From Rhododendron vialii (Eukaryota; Streptophyta; Magnoliopsida; Ericales; Ericaceae): a stretch of 64,000 nucleotides of DNA. Below are positions 35,421-46,328 of the stretch, in pieces; the stretch's first letter is position 1, and every line of letters starts with the position of its first letter. The stretch is taken from assembly GCF_030253575.1 (NCBI RefSeq), contig NC_080567.1:4674501-4738500 (forward strand), given 5' to 3'. The notes under the pieces were generated by a model. It made no database searches, was not told the origin of the DNA, and saw only the letters and a list, made by a program, of their open reading frames with translations. Both the position numbers and the translations under genes were made by a program.

Positions 35421-37765
35421 ATGGAGAATAGGGAAAATAAAACATTGACAAGTTTTTGCTATTGGGGCGGAGAACGGAAGGTAAATGCCAATGGCACCTT
35501 CTTGTACAACGGTGGGATGTGTGTAGCAGTTCTACTTGAGGAAGGAAGTCAACTCAATGAGTTACGTGAGAAGGTTTGTGGTGCCCTTCACATTAATTTC
35601 GAAGGTAAAATGTTTTTCTACAACACGAAGAGGGACAAGACGAAGTATGTAACATTGAATGACGACAATGGTGTTGCAATGTTGTTCCACTTGAACGAAG
35701 ATGATGTCGACTTATTTGTAGAAGATTTAGGCCAGAATAATGACCCTATCCACAATACCGCTTACAATTCAACAAGGTTAGATGGGATGTTTCATTTTAA
35801 TTTACAGTTATTATTTATCTGTGTGCATTTGAATAACCATGTATATTTTATTTTGTTAGGGAATCGATGGTCACTGACAATAGTAGCTCGCCTGGAGGAA
35901 TACTGGCAATACCTTCTCCCAGTCAGGTGACCAATAGTTGTAGCCAAGAGATGGGGTTGGTGCCATACTTGCCGGACAATGCAAATGAGATTTTAACTGG
36001 GAAGGGTCAACTATTTGAAAGCCCCGACCTTTTCAAGCAATCAGTGTTACTATTTGCTGCATCCAACAAGTTCAGCTTCACTTATTTGGATAATAGTAGA
36101 GCCTACTATCGATTGGTATGTAAAGTACCAGGGTGTCCTTGGAAGCTAACTGCAAAATGTGAAGGTTCAAGTGATTTGGTTCGTGTCATCATGTTAAGGA
36201 ATGAGCACCTACACAATGCAGAAGATGCTAGTAATTATAAGTTGACCTTTCGCAGTAAACAAGTGGGGTTGCTTTTCAAAAACCGAATTGTGGACAAGCC
36301 TGAATATTTGCCGAGGGATATTTGCAAGGACTTTGAGCATGTGTTCCAATGTCGTCTGAATTACAGTCAAGGTTGGAGGGCGAAAGAAAAGGCTAAGGAA
36401 GCCATCACAGGACCTCCTTCGATGACTTTCCACCTAGTCCCATGGATGTGTCGGCGGCTTGTTCAAGCCATACCAAACACTAGGGCAATATGGACGTCAA
36501 CAAATGAAGCCAAGTTCAAGCAACTTTTTGTTTCTTATGGTTGCTCCATTGCAGCATTCCGATCAGGTTATCTAAGGCCAGTTTTGAAATTGGATGCATG
36601 TTTCTTGACCGGATACTATCGGGGCCACGTTCTATCGGCTAGTGCACATGATGTGGACGATGGGTTGTACCCCCTAGCATATGCCATTGTGTCTAGTGAG
36701 AATGATGAAGACTGGTTATGGTTCTTGGTTAATCTTAAGGAAGTTCTTGGAGGATGTCAAGTCGTCTTGGTCACCGATCAGAATACTTCTTTGCTCAATG
36801 GTATAAGAAAGGTTTTTGGCGGGGATTGTAATGCATGGTGTCTCCGTCACCTAAAGGAAAACTTTAGCAAGTTTGCCAGCTCAAAGGGGTTGAAAGCTGA
36901 AAGAGGAAACACGGCTCTAAAGGTGGTTAATGATATTGCGTACGCAAGGACGGAAGACTCATTCAAGTATCATTTAGCCAAGTTGTATGGAATTTCGGAA
37001 TATCTATCAAAATGGGTGGAAGATAACAATCCAAAGCACTGGTCTAATGCTTTTTTCCCTTACAAGAGATGGGACAAGATGTACACGAACCTTGCTGAAT
37101 GTTTCAATTCTTGGATATTGCCATTAAGGGATTTGGACATCATACAATTTATGACGGGACATGTGTCGAAGACCACTGAATTGTTGCTCCGTAAGCATAC
37201 CGAGGTTAGGAAATGGAAATTGCCGGTTGGCAAACAAATTGAGAAGGAAATTAAGAAGTCTCAAGAATATGCTCAGAAATTTACGCATCGAAACTCTTCG
37301 CCTACCGAGTTCATTGTCGCAAATGACACTAGAAAACTTTATGCAATCAAGCTGATCCCTCGGCATTGCAGTTGTCTTGCTTGGCAGATGTCCGGAATTC
37401 CTTGCGCTCATGCTACTCGTGCTATTCAAAGCTCTGGTTTTTGTATTTATGACATGGTGGATCCTTTCGTCAAAAAGGAGATGCAAATGGCGATATATGA
37501 TAATACCATGTCCCTAGTGCCGTTGCATGACATGCCTAGTCCATCATCATTTTTGGCTGTGAACGAGCTGAATGATAATAACGTCAACAACGGTGTTTCT
37601 TGTACTGATCCTTTCTTACATCCCCCCGCTGTGAAAAGGCCGGCAGGGCGACCGAAAAAGAGAAGGATTGAGTCACAAACACAAGAAAAGGGCACAGTTT
37701 TTTGCAGCCGATGTCGCGAACCAGGGCACAACCGTAGCACATGCCAATCCGCAATACCGGGATGA
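35421..37765 (+). CDS. MULE transposase (MuDR-like), two coding exons
   Basis: DDE transposase that cuts and moves the Mutator-like element. Exons 35421-35776 and 35860-37765 join in phase (intron GTTAGA...TTGTTAG) to give about 753 residues without a stop. Exon 1 holds a PB1-like N-terminal domain usual in plant MULEs (VLLEEGSQLNELREKV). The middle has the MULE core with first Asp in LKLDACFLTG, second Asp in VVLVTDQN, and CLRHLKENF, then NLAECFNSWI. A SWIM finger follows: CSCLAWQMSGIPCAHA. Near the C-terminus are a GRPKKRR AT-hook-like motif and a CCHC knuckle CSRCREPGHNRSTC. The start ATG lies two bases after an acceptor-like TTTTTAG. All domains are in place, so it could be active or a recently silenced source; a domesticated gene is less likely given the flanking structure. 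Confidence 0.88.
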
Positions 37766-37881
37766 TAGGTACACTCACACAAATGTCAAACTCTTTTTCC
37801 TTATCCTTACTAACTACTCTTACTTTGTTTCATTGGATATTATACCAACTTTGCAATACCCGGATGATAGGTACACTCTCA
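37748..37881 (+). repeat. Short direct repeat at the transposase tail
   Basis: CAATACCGGGATGATAGGTACACTCACACAAA (about 37751-37782) recurs at about 37852-37884 with small changes, right where eIF3b sequence begins. About 100 bases of T-rich sequence lie between. It marks the junction between the MULE gene and the eIF3b piece. Confidence 0.7.
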
Positions 37882-38662
37882 CAAAGTGTTATCTCTGTCT
37901 ATGAAACATACACCTTTACTCTTATTGACAAGAAATCCATAAACGTTGAAAACGTTATGGACATTTGTTGGTCGCCTACTATTCCCAATCTTGCTCTCTT
38001 TGTTCCTCAACTTGGCGGAGGAAACCAACCTGCAAGGGTGAGTCGAGCTGTTCCATTTACATATTCCCTTCTTATTTTATTTCTTTCTTTGAAAAGTGGA
38101 AGTTTATTAACTTGGCATGCTTTTCTCAGGTGAGTCTCATGAAAATCCCTACCAAAGAGGAGTTGAGGCAGAAGAATCTTTTCAGTGTTAGTGATTGCAA
38201 AATGTATTGGCAAAGCAGTGGAGAGTACCTTGCTGTGAAGGTTTACCGGTATACAAAAACTAAGAAGAGCACATACACTGCCGTTGAGCTTTTCCGCATC
38301 AATGAACGAGACATACCCATTGAGGTTTTCGAGCTAGAGAACAAAAATGACAAGATTATTGCATTTGCTTGGGAACCGAAGGGCCACAGAGTCGCTGTCA
38401 TTCACGCCGACAGCCCTAAGCCTGACATTAGTTTCTATTCCATGCGTAGCACTCATAAATCTGGCCGGGTTTCAAAGCTGACTACTCTGAAGGGAAAGCA
38501 GGCTAATGCTCTGTATTGGTCGCCAGCTGGATGTTTCATCTTACTTGCAGGGTTGAAGGGCTTCAATGGACATTTGGAGTTCTACAATGTCGATGAGCTT
38601 GAAACCATGGCAACACCTGAGCATGTCATGGCAATGGATATTGAATGGGATCCAATTGTAAG
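37882..38662 (+). pseudogene. eIF3b partial copy 1
   Basis: eIF3b is the scaffold subunit of translation initiation factor 3, with a WD40-like beta-propeller. Two exons are seen: about 37882-38037 (SVYETYTFTLIDKKSINVENVMDICWSP, then NQPAR) and 38130-38662 (from VSLMKIPTKEELRQKNLFSVSD to DIEWDP), separated by a GTGAGT...TTCTCAG intron. Both frames are open, but everything before and after is lacking: the upstream propeller exons and RRM are absent and the next segment is out of order, so no eIF3b can be made. It matches copy 2 (39437-40224) closely and is a partial direct duplication of it or of the same source. Confidence 0.88.
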
Positions 38663-38877
38663 GTAATTTGTAGGAAGAATTTGGTTAGAATTATGTTCGA
38701 ACTAGTGGAAGAACGGATGGTACTCGTACTAACTAGTCACAATCCACCATTTTCTCTTAAACTTGCCCACACTTGTGTTTCTCCCCTTGTATACTGGCCT
38801 GCATAATGTATTTCGAGTTTTCTATTTCTAACTCTTGTTTTTATGCTTGTATGGCTTTTCAATAAAATCTGCATCAG

Positions 38878-41800
38878 TGGCTTACTGATGAGAAGGCTAG
38901 AGAGCAGTTTGTTATTCATTATGGTTCAGACACTGAAGTTTTGTGGAATGATGCAAGACACTTGAAGCCTGATCCTGTCTACAAATGCCAACTGAGTTGC
39001 TATAATCACTTAGTTTTGTCTTCTTATCTATACTTGTGAGAAATTTTTTGTGACTTACGGCAGCCATGAACCAAGCAATCCTCCTGATACTCGTGTAAGA
39101 TTTTTTTATCCTCCACTACTATTCTTTTTTTAATTTTTACAAAGAATTGTTTTCGTGAGGCACCCCTAATCTGAGTTCATATTCTAGAGGGTGGTTATAA
39201 ATATCTTCGATGTGAGAATTGGAAATGTTATGAGAGATTTCAAGGGAAGTGCAGATGAGTTTGCAGTTGGAGGTGCAGTAAGCGGCATTTCCTGGTCGAT
39301 TTTCAGGTGCATTCCAAATTTCATTGATTTGTATGGATGCTTTGTGGCTATTGTTATTCATACTTGTCTCATGTATGAGTATCACTGTCATTTGCAGATG
39401 GGGTGGCAGAAAAGAGGATAAGTATTTTGCCCGAATTGGTAAAAGTGTTATCTCTGTATATGCAACAGACACCTTTACTCTTATTGACAAGAAATCCATA
39501 AAGGTTGAAAACGTTATGGACATTAGTTGGTCGCCTACTGTTCCAATTCTTGCATTCTTTGTTCCTAAACTTGGAGGAGGAAACCAACTTGCAAGGGTGA
39601 GTCGAGCTGTTTCATTTCCATATTCCTTTCTTCTTGTTTTTTTCTTTCTTTGAATACTGGAAGTTTATTAACTTGGCATGGTTTTCTTAGGTGAGTGTCC
39701 TTCAAATCCCTGGCAAAGAGGAGTTGAGGAAGAAGAATCTTTTCAGTGTTAGTCATTGCAAAATGTATTGGCAAAGCAGTGGAGAGTACCTTGCTGTGAA
39801 GGTTGACCGGTATACAACAACTAAGAAGAGCACATACACTGGCTTTGAGCTTTTCCGCATCAAGGAACAGGACATACCCATTGAGGTTTTGGAGCTAGAG
39901 CAAAAAAAATGACAAGATTATTGCATTTGCTTGGGAACCAAAGGTCCACAGATTCGCTGTCATTCACGGTGACAGCCGTAAGCCTGACATTAGTTTCTAC
40001 TCCATGCGTAGCACTCATAATTCTGGCCAGGTTTCAAAGCTGACTCCTCTTAGTGGAAAGGAGGCTAATGGTCTATACTGGCCACCAGCTGGACGTTTCA
40101 TCTTACTTTCAGTGTTGAAGGACTTCAATGGACAGTTAGAGTTCTACAATGTTGATGACCTTGAAACCATGACAACACCTGAGCATTTCATGGCAACGGA
40201 TATGGAATGGGATCAAACTGAAAGGTAATTTCTAGGAACAATTTGGTTACGATTGTGTTGGAGGTGATGAAAGTCAATTGGCAAGTTCGGGCTTGGTAAA
40301 AAACTTGCCTATGAATTGAAGTGAAAAGAAGCGCAAAGAATCCTTGCTTTATTTTTTGACGCACATGTGGAGATAGAATATTTGTTTTATTTCTAAAATA
40401 AATTCATCTAATTGTCTTTTTTAAGGTCATCTCCTTGTGATTTCAGGTATGTTGCAACTTCAGTTGCTTCGGTTCACGAGATGGAAAATGGTTTCAACAT
40501 CCGGTCTTTTAATGGAAAGCTTCTATATCGCATACTAAAGGATCACTTCTTTCAAGTAAGATTTCAAGCTTTTGGGGGGAAAAAAAAGTGATCTGCTTGT
40601 GCAACGTTTATCCTTTGGGGTTGTAGATAGAGTAATTAGTAATACATGACTGCCTTCGATTTCCCTAGGATATTGCTTTACCATATTTACTGATATGGCT
40701 TTGCAAGCTGATTTGATAGGTTTTATCATGCAGCCAACCCCAATGTTTGTGCTGGCTTTGGTTGAATTACTTTCTTCTCACATTGATCAGTAGCGAAAGA
40801 AACATTCTATCATGTCATGGTTTCATTTAATTGTTGCATGTGCTGCTGCTTGTAATGACATATTAATTGTGAAAATCAATTGGTCCTGGATGTCTTCATG
40901 ACCCTGTAGATTTACCTTAGGTAAAAATGGATCTCATTATATAATGGACGAAAACAAAACAATCACTGACGTGGTTACGTCATCAGTTTGGTATTTTTGA
41001 AAATTGGGGAACATGGATTTTGGCTGGAGGTCATGGGGGAGACAGTTTGTGCATACAGTTTTCTTCTCTTAGCAAGGACAATGGGAATTTGAATCCTCAT
41101 GCTTTAGGAAATGGAGAAAGAAATGGTGTGGACACCATTGAATAGGTAAGTCAATTGGTTCATTTGTTTGAGAGATTTTAGATGTCAAGTTCACTTTTCA
41201 TTTTTCGTAGTTTGCTTTGGTTTCTTTTATCATTGGACTAGCAAAACACTCTTCTATCTCCTCTTTTTCTCCATATCTACTTCTTCTCCTAATCTTTTAC
41301 GGACACCACCATACCTACACTGCCCAAACTGCAACATTGACTGTTGAGTTCGTTTTATAGATTTTCGGATTTGGAATTAATTGGGTGTATGGAAAATTTA
41401 CTTTTGTGTTGTATTGTTTCTGTCTTGCCTCTGCGTTTGTTTGCGAAATTCGCATGATTTTCTCTTTTTCATGTCCATCATTATATTTTTTTTTCCCGGT
41501 CAAACGGAAATTCATGTTCATCATTATATGCACGTTAGATGTCTGATATAATATCCTCATGTATGATTTTCGCTTCGTGCTTTGTATTTCTATTCCAACA
41601 TACTGGTATGAAGGGTAATCAATTGAAAACCCCCATCACTATTTGATCTATTGGACCCGATTTCATGTTTATTCACTATAAATTAACACGTTTTTCAACA
41701 TTAGAAATGGAATTCAGTTATAGGTTGCAAAATATGTTACAAGCAACTCTTTTTTTCATCTATTCCTTCCTCCATCTTTCCTTCGCACACACATGGTGAA

Positions 41801-42220
41801 GAAATTGTATTTATTACATGAAACGAGACTTTACGAGGATTACAAGAGACTTTATTTCTCTCTGCATATCAATATCATTGCAGTTCCTGTGGCGTCCAAG
41901 GCCACCATCCTTCTTGACCCCAGAGAAGGAGGAGGAGATTGCCAAGAACTTGAAGAACCACAGCAACAAGTATGAAGCGGAGGACGTGTCGCTGCTGTTG
42001 AGCAAGCAGGACCGTGAGAAGTGGAAGATGTTGAAGGAAGAATGGGAGAGATGGGTTTTGGAGTGGAAGCGATTACACGAAGAAGAGAAATCAGATAGGC
42101 AGTGGCTTAGGGATGGAGAAGCCCGTGACGAAGAAATGAGGCAAAGGAAGTCGAGGTTGAAGAGTTTCTTGATGTGTCGGAGGAGGTTCTATTCGACTTT
42201 GGGCAGGAGTGAGCTGATAG
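38878..42220 (+). pseudogene. eIF3b pseudogene, main copy
   Basis: Intron-containing remnants in the right order: 38878-38990 (WLTDEKAREQFVIHYGSDTEVLW), 39064-39096 (HEPSNPPDTR), about 39188-39307 (NIFDVRIGNVMRDFKGSADEF), 39400-39596 (GKSVISVYATDTFTLIDKK), 39691-40224, 40447-40555 (VHEMENGFNIRSFNGKLLY) and from 41884 to about 42220 (the FLWRPRPPSFL C-terminal part). Lesions: the exon between DTEVLW and HEPSNP is gone; an extra base in the A run near 39903 shifts frame; one or two bases are missing near 42136, so the usual C-terminus (LFDFGQE, followed by TGA at about 42215) is left in another frame. Introns are kept, so it came from a DNA-level copy, not retroposition. The N-terminal RRM part is absent. 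Confidence 0.88.
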
Positions 42221-43367
42221 ATGATACACTCCCTAACATAGTTTGCAGAGCAACACTCTCCGGCTTACACTTTCTTTTAAACCATGAAATTGTGTTTTGA
42301 GGAATTTTGTTCATTCACCGAGATCATAAATATGTGGTGTTTGTTATCTGGTGTGTTGAAAGCATTATACTGGAGCAACTTTTTCAGTTTCTGGATCCTG
42401 GATTGTTGGATACATATGTTGCCCTGTCTATGAAAATATGTAACACCATATACACGACAAGCAGACCAGTGAATTGTCATTTCAGCTTCTTGTTTTCTTT
42501 CTTACCCGTGACACTTGCTCTGTCAGTGTACATATGTGGTAAATTGTTTGGAAATTAAATTGCCTCTTCTGGAAAATATGTTGCCTTCTGTATGAATTTC
42601 AGGTGAAGTTGTTTATATGTGGCTATCTACATTATTATATTGACTTGTCATCACAATCCCCAGATTCTTCATGAAGGCAGCTCATGTTCGCCTTTCCACC
42701 TATCCTGCAAAGTCTGCTGTATGAGGTGGTGGGTTTTTGGAGCCGATTACGCTGCCGGCGGTTGAAGGAAAAGATGGCGAAGTTGGCACGGAGTTCATTT
42801 CTAGACCCAGATTTCTCCTTCGATTTTTTCCAAACGTGCAGTGTTCTTCATAATAGTTTTTTCTTTAGGTTTTGTTAGTTGGAGTTTCATGTTGGTATTC
42901 CTGTGATGAAGGATTTAAATTAGCATAAAAAGTTTAAATTACAATATACAAGCATGACTATATCTATATTCCTTACAGCATGTGCTCCACTGCAAAGCCA
43001 TGAGTGTTTCTGCCGCAATTGTTGGTCTGGTAGTAACACCTATAATAGTTATATAGAAGGCTTCTGCAACTACCAAAAAAGGACGTAATGCCATTAAAAA
43101 AAAAAAGTAAAGACATTCCTTCAATCGAAGCTGGAACTCTTCGCCGAAGGCCTTCAATCTTCATATGAACACAAATTTAAAGTCTAAACATTTGAAAAGG
43201 AGAACTGGGTTTTCTACTGCGTTGTCACTTTGAACCAGACATTTAATTGAACTTTCAATTTAAGACAACAACTATTATATTGAGAACCACGATGGTTAAA
43301 ACAACAAGGTACAACAACTTAACATAACCTACAATCATAACTAGACATGACTCTTTCAATTTTCAAC
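42221..43367. other. Old tandem-repeat monomers and gene-free sequence
   Basis: At 42400-42590 there are diverged units of the repeat that forms the 47.8-50.6 kb array (ATATGTAACACCATATACACGACAAG, then CCGTGACACTTGCTCTGTCAGT). The rest (42650-43367) has no protein-like frame. Confidence 0.6.
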
Positions 43368-43982
43368 CTAAGATAGCACTTGGGTGATGAACAAGTCGTA
43401 CCGCTTGTGACTAACAACAACATCGAACCCATTGCCATCATGCCAATTAGGCTCCACTTCAAACTTGTAGCTCTTATAGGGGATCAAAACATCTCCATGG
43501 AATTCGCCGCGCATGGAGTGAACGTTGGTAAATAGCGTCTCACTTGAAGGACCAAATTTCCTGTGGCAGTTTTCAATGTGAGGTGCCCCTACAAGCACAA
43601 CAATGTCTGGGTCGTGAACAATTACAAATGCACGAACCGTGCGAATGATTTCCTCTTCTGTACTCCCACAACATTCCCATACCATTATTTGCATACTTGG
43701 ATCGTTTGGAATGTCAGGCAAGTTGTGATGTTGTCCCCACTGCACCATCGAGCGGACATCAGCATCGGCTTGCTCCTTTGATTTTCGAGTCTCCATTTTC
43801 ATTGTATGCCACCTGGCTCCGTTCCATTCCGGGGAAATTTGTAGAACCATGTAAAGCTCGTTGAAAGTGTAATTCAAGGTAATAAGGTGGGCATGATTGC
43901 ACCCTGGAAATACCTCAAACTCTAACGGCGCACTTGTAGCAATATCGTGTTGGAGGATTCGAGGATTTCCTTGTCTAGGCAT
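43368..43982 (-). CDS. 204-aa ORF with LINE endonuclease-like half
   Basis: Single open frame from ATG 43982 to a stop at 43368. Residues 96-130 (MQIMVWECCGSTEEEIIRTV, then HDPDIVVLV) resemble the start of the APE-type endonuclease of plant L1 elements, usually MVWNCRGAG...HxPDIVxLxE. Here the catalytic Asn is Glu and the later Glu-Thr is missing, so nuclease activity is unlikely. Residues 1-95 match nothing I recognise. It lies within the old tandem-repeat field and is oriented against it. Homologs of this type are usually uncharacterised proteins in plant genomes; whether it is a gene or a LINE relic that stayed open by chance is not decided by the sequence. Confidence 0.5.
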   Translation of the reverse strand: MPRQGNPRILQHDIATSAPLEFEVFPGCNHAHLITLNYTFNELYMVLQISPEWNGARWHTMKMETRKSKEQADADVRSMVQWGQHHNLPDIPNDPSMQIMVWECCGSTEEEIIRTVRAFVIVHDPDIVVLVGAPHIENCHRKFGPSSETLFTNVHSMRGEFHGDVLIPYKSYKFEVEPNWHDGNGFDVVVSHKRYDLFITQVLS

Positions 43983-45660
43983 TGCTTTGTTTGATGAGTT
44001 ATGAGAAGGTGTGATGAATTTATAGGTGAAGAAAATTGTCTGCTTGCTTTTAAGAAATTAAGTTGCCCCGTTTATGCAAATACATGCCCCTTTTATGAAA
44101 TAAAGCTGCCCCATCTGTCAAATAAAGTTGCCCCAACTGGAAAATATTTGGGCCACGTGTACGAAATTAACTTAACACAATATACACCACAAGGGGGGCC
44201 AGTGAATAATGTGGGTAAAGAAAAGGGCTATGGACTTCTCAACCAGGTGGTATTGTCATTTATAGAAGACATACGGCAACATAATTAATTTGTATTTTGT
44301 AATAATTCAAACGTTCCTTTTCACAACAAGGGGGGCCCGTCAAAGTTGCTATGTCAATTCACTTAAGTGGCTCTGTCTTTTCAATAACGTTGCCCATACA
44401 GGGCAAGAACTTGCCCTGTATATGACCATGAGTTACAGCATAATCATGACAAGGGGGGCAGTCAAAGGTCCTTTCCTTTTCCCTTTTCTGAATTAGGGCC
44501 ATGACAATTGCTCTGCAATTTGGTGTGTTCAAGGTCTGCAATTTATGAGAAATAAGGTCGCTGGCAGCTATTCAATAGGTCTCAGAGAATCTGACTACAA
44601 CTCTCTTATCGGGCCCAGTGAATGGTCATTTCAGCTTATTGCTTTCTCACCCGTGACCCTTGCTCTGTCTGTCCACATATGTGGCTCCTCTTATGAGATT
44701 AAGTGGCCCTGTCAGGAAATTATGTTGCCCTGTACATGAAAATTAGTTACACCATATAGACGACAAGGATGGGCCAGTGAATGGTCATGTCATCTTATTG
44801 CTTTCTTTCTCACCCGTGACCCTTGCTCTGTCACTCGGCATATGTGACTCCTCTTATGAGATTACGTGGCCCTGTCAGGAAATTATGTTGCCCTGTGCAT
44901 GAAAATTAGTTACACCATATAGACGACAAGGGTGGGCCAGTGAATGGCCATGTCAACTTATTGCTTTCTCACCCGTGACCCTTGCTCTGTCACTCCGCAT
45001 ATGTGGCTCCTTTTATGAGATTAAGGTCGGTGGCAGCTATTCAATAGGTCTCAGAGAATCTTACTACAAGTCTCTTATTGGGACCAGTGAATGGTCAAAT
45101 CACCATTATGTTTTCTTACCCGTGACACTTGCTCTGTCACTCCACATATAAGGCTCCTTTTATGAAATAAAGTTTCCCTGTGAGGAAAATATATTGCCTT
45201 TTGTATGAAAAAAAGTTACACCACATACACGACAAGGGGGCCCATTGAATGGTCATATCCCCTTTCTATTTTCTTACCCGTGTCCCTCGCCCTGTCCATC
45301 CACATATGTGGCTTTTTTATGAGATTAAGTTCCCCCTTTTCTGATATGAAGATGCCCCTTTTATGAAATTTTTTTGCCCTATTTGTGAAATTAAGTTTCC
45401 CTGTCAGATAAATATGTTGCCTCTTGTTAGGGAAAAAAGTTACACCATATACACGACAGTTATCAGGCCCATTGAATGGTCATATCCCCTTTCTGATTTC
45501 TTAACCGTGTCCCTCGCTCTGTCGATCCACATATGTGGCTTTTTTATGAGATTAAGTTCCCCCTTTTATGATATGAAGATGCCCCTTTTATGAAATTATG
45601 AAGCTCCTTTTATGAAATTACATTGCCCTGTCAGGTAAATATGTTGCCTCTTGTCAGCAA
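43983..45660 (+). repeat. Divergent tandem-repeat units
   Basis: Units of roughly 200-240 bases with the landmarks AAGTTGCCCTGTCAGG, GTTACACCATATA(C/G)ACGACAAG, GTGAATGGTCAT, CCGTGACCCTTGCTCTGTC and CACATATGTGGCTC. They are related to the 47.8-50.6 kb array but much less alike one another, with internal deletions and duplications. Short open frames in them are chance products of the repeat. Confidence 0.8.
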
Positions 45661-45789
45661 AAAAAGTTAGGGAACCGGATGTTTGGATGGTGGTTGAAAG
45701 GTGTGCTTAAATGTTGTAAGGTGATTTGGGAGTGTTGTGAATGTGCTACAAGTGGTTCGAAGTGGATCCGGTATATGAAGGAACAAAGC

Positions 45790-45985
45790 CAGAATCGGCC
45801 CAGTCACTACCCGTAGCCCAAAAACGTGCTACCTGTAGATGAGGATCAGAACCTATGCATTTTGGAAAATTTGGTACTACTACCCGTAGCCGAAAAACGT
45901 GCTACCTGTAGCCGAGGATTAGAACCTATGCATTTTGGAAATTTTGGTACTACTACCCGTAGCCCAAAAATGTGCTACCCGTAGC
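45790..45985 (+). repeat. Minisatellite, about 77-base unit
   Basis: CTACCCGTAGCC(C/G)AAAAACGTGCTACCTGTAG...GAACCTATGCATTTTGGAAA is repeated two and a half times upstream of the 46.4 kb ORF. CTACCCGTAG is itself close to its inverse CTACCTGTAG/CTACGGGTAG, so short hairpins are possible. Confidence 0.8.
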
Positions 45986-46328
45986 CGCTGGAAAAGTTTT
46001 AAAAAAAAAAAAAACACCCACGATCCAGCCCCACTATTAACACAAACCCTTATTTCTTTTTTTTTCCTGTTTCACCCGATGGAACCCCAAATGATCTCTC
46101 TGCTCTCTCTGCTCTCTCTCATCTAAAAATCCTCCAAATCTCACCCCAAACCCCATCAATCTGGAAGCCCTACTCTAAATCAGCAAGTTCCAAACATTAA
46201 TTGCAAGGATTCGAGTTGGGCTTTCTCAAATCAGTCCGAAATTCTCTCTCTCTCTCTCTCTCCCAACAAGGTAAACTAGAACCTCTCTCCATAAATTTCG
46301 AAACCCAAACCCCCAGTGTTGGAATTTC

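Larger units (their letters stand above)
32356..37880 (+). mobile_element. Mutator-like element (right end uncertain)
   Basis: The left end is placed at GGGGAAATTGCTGGACAGTGG (32356), which opens a block of about 120 bases with the look of a MULE terminal repeat and which recurs, inverted, at 59030-59183. A pyrimidine-rich leader follows (32500-32730), then a long intron-like stretch and the transposase gene at 35421-37765. No matching right terminal repeat was found between 37.8 and 43 kb, so the right border given is only where eIF3b sequence starts. The element sits about 75 bases upstream of the MOS11-like start, a place MULEs favour. Confidence 0.6.

Noticed and set aside
37965..38666. 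Copy 1 of eIF3b as a functional short gene
   Set aside because: The frame is open, but it is only two internal exons and an intron read through; the start and end have no counterpart in eIF3b.
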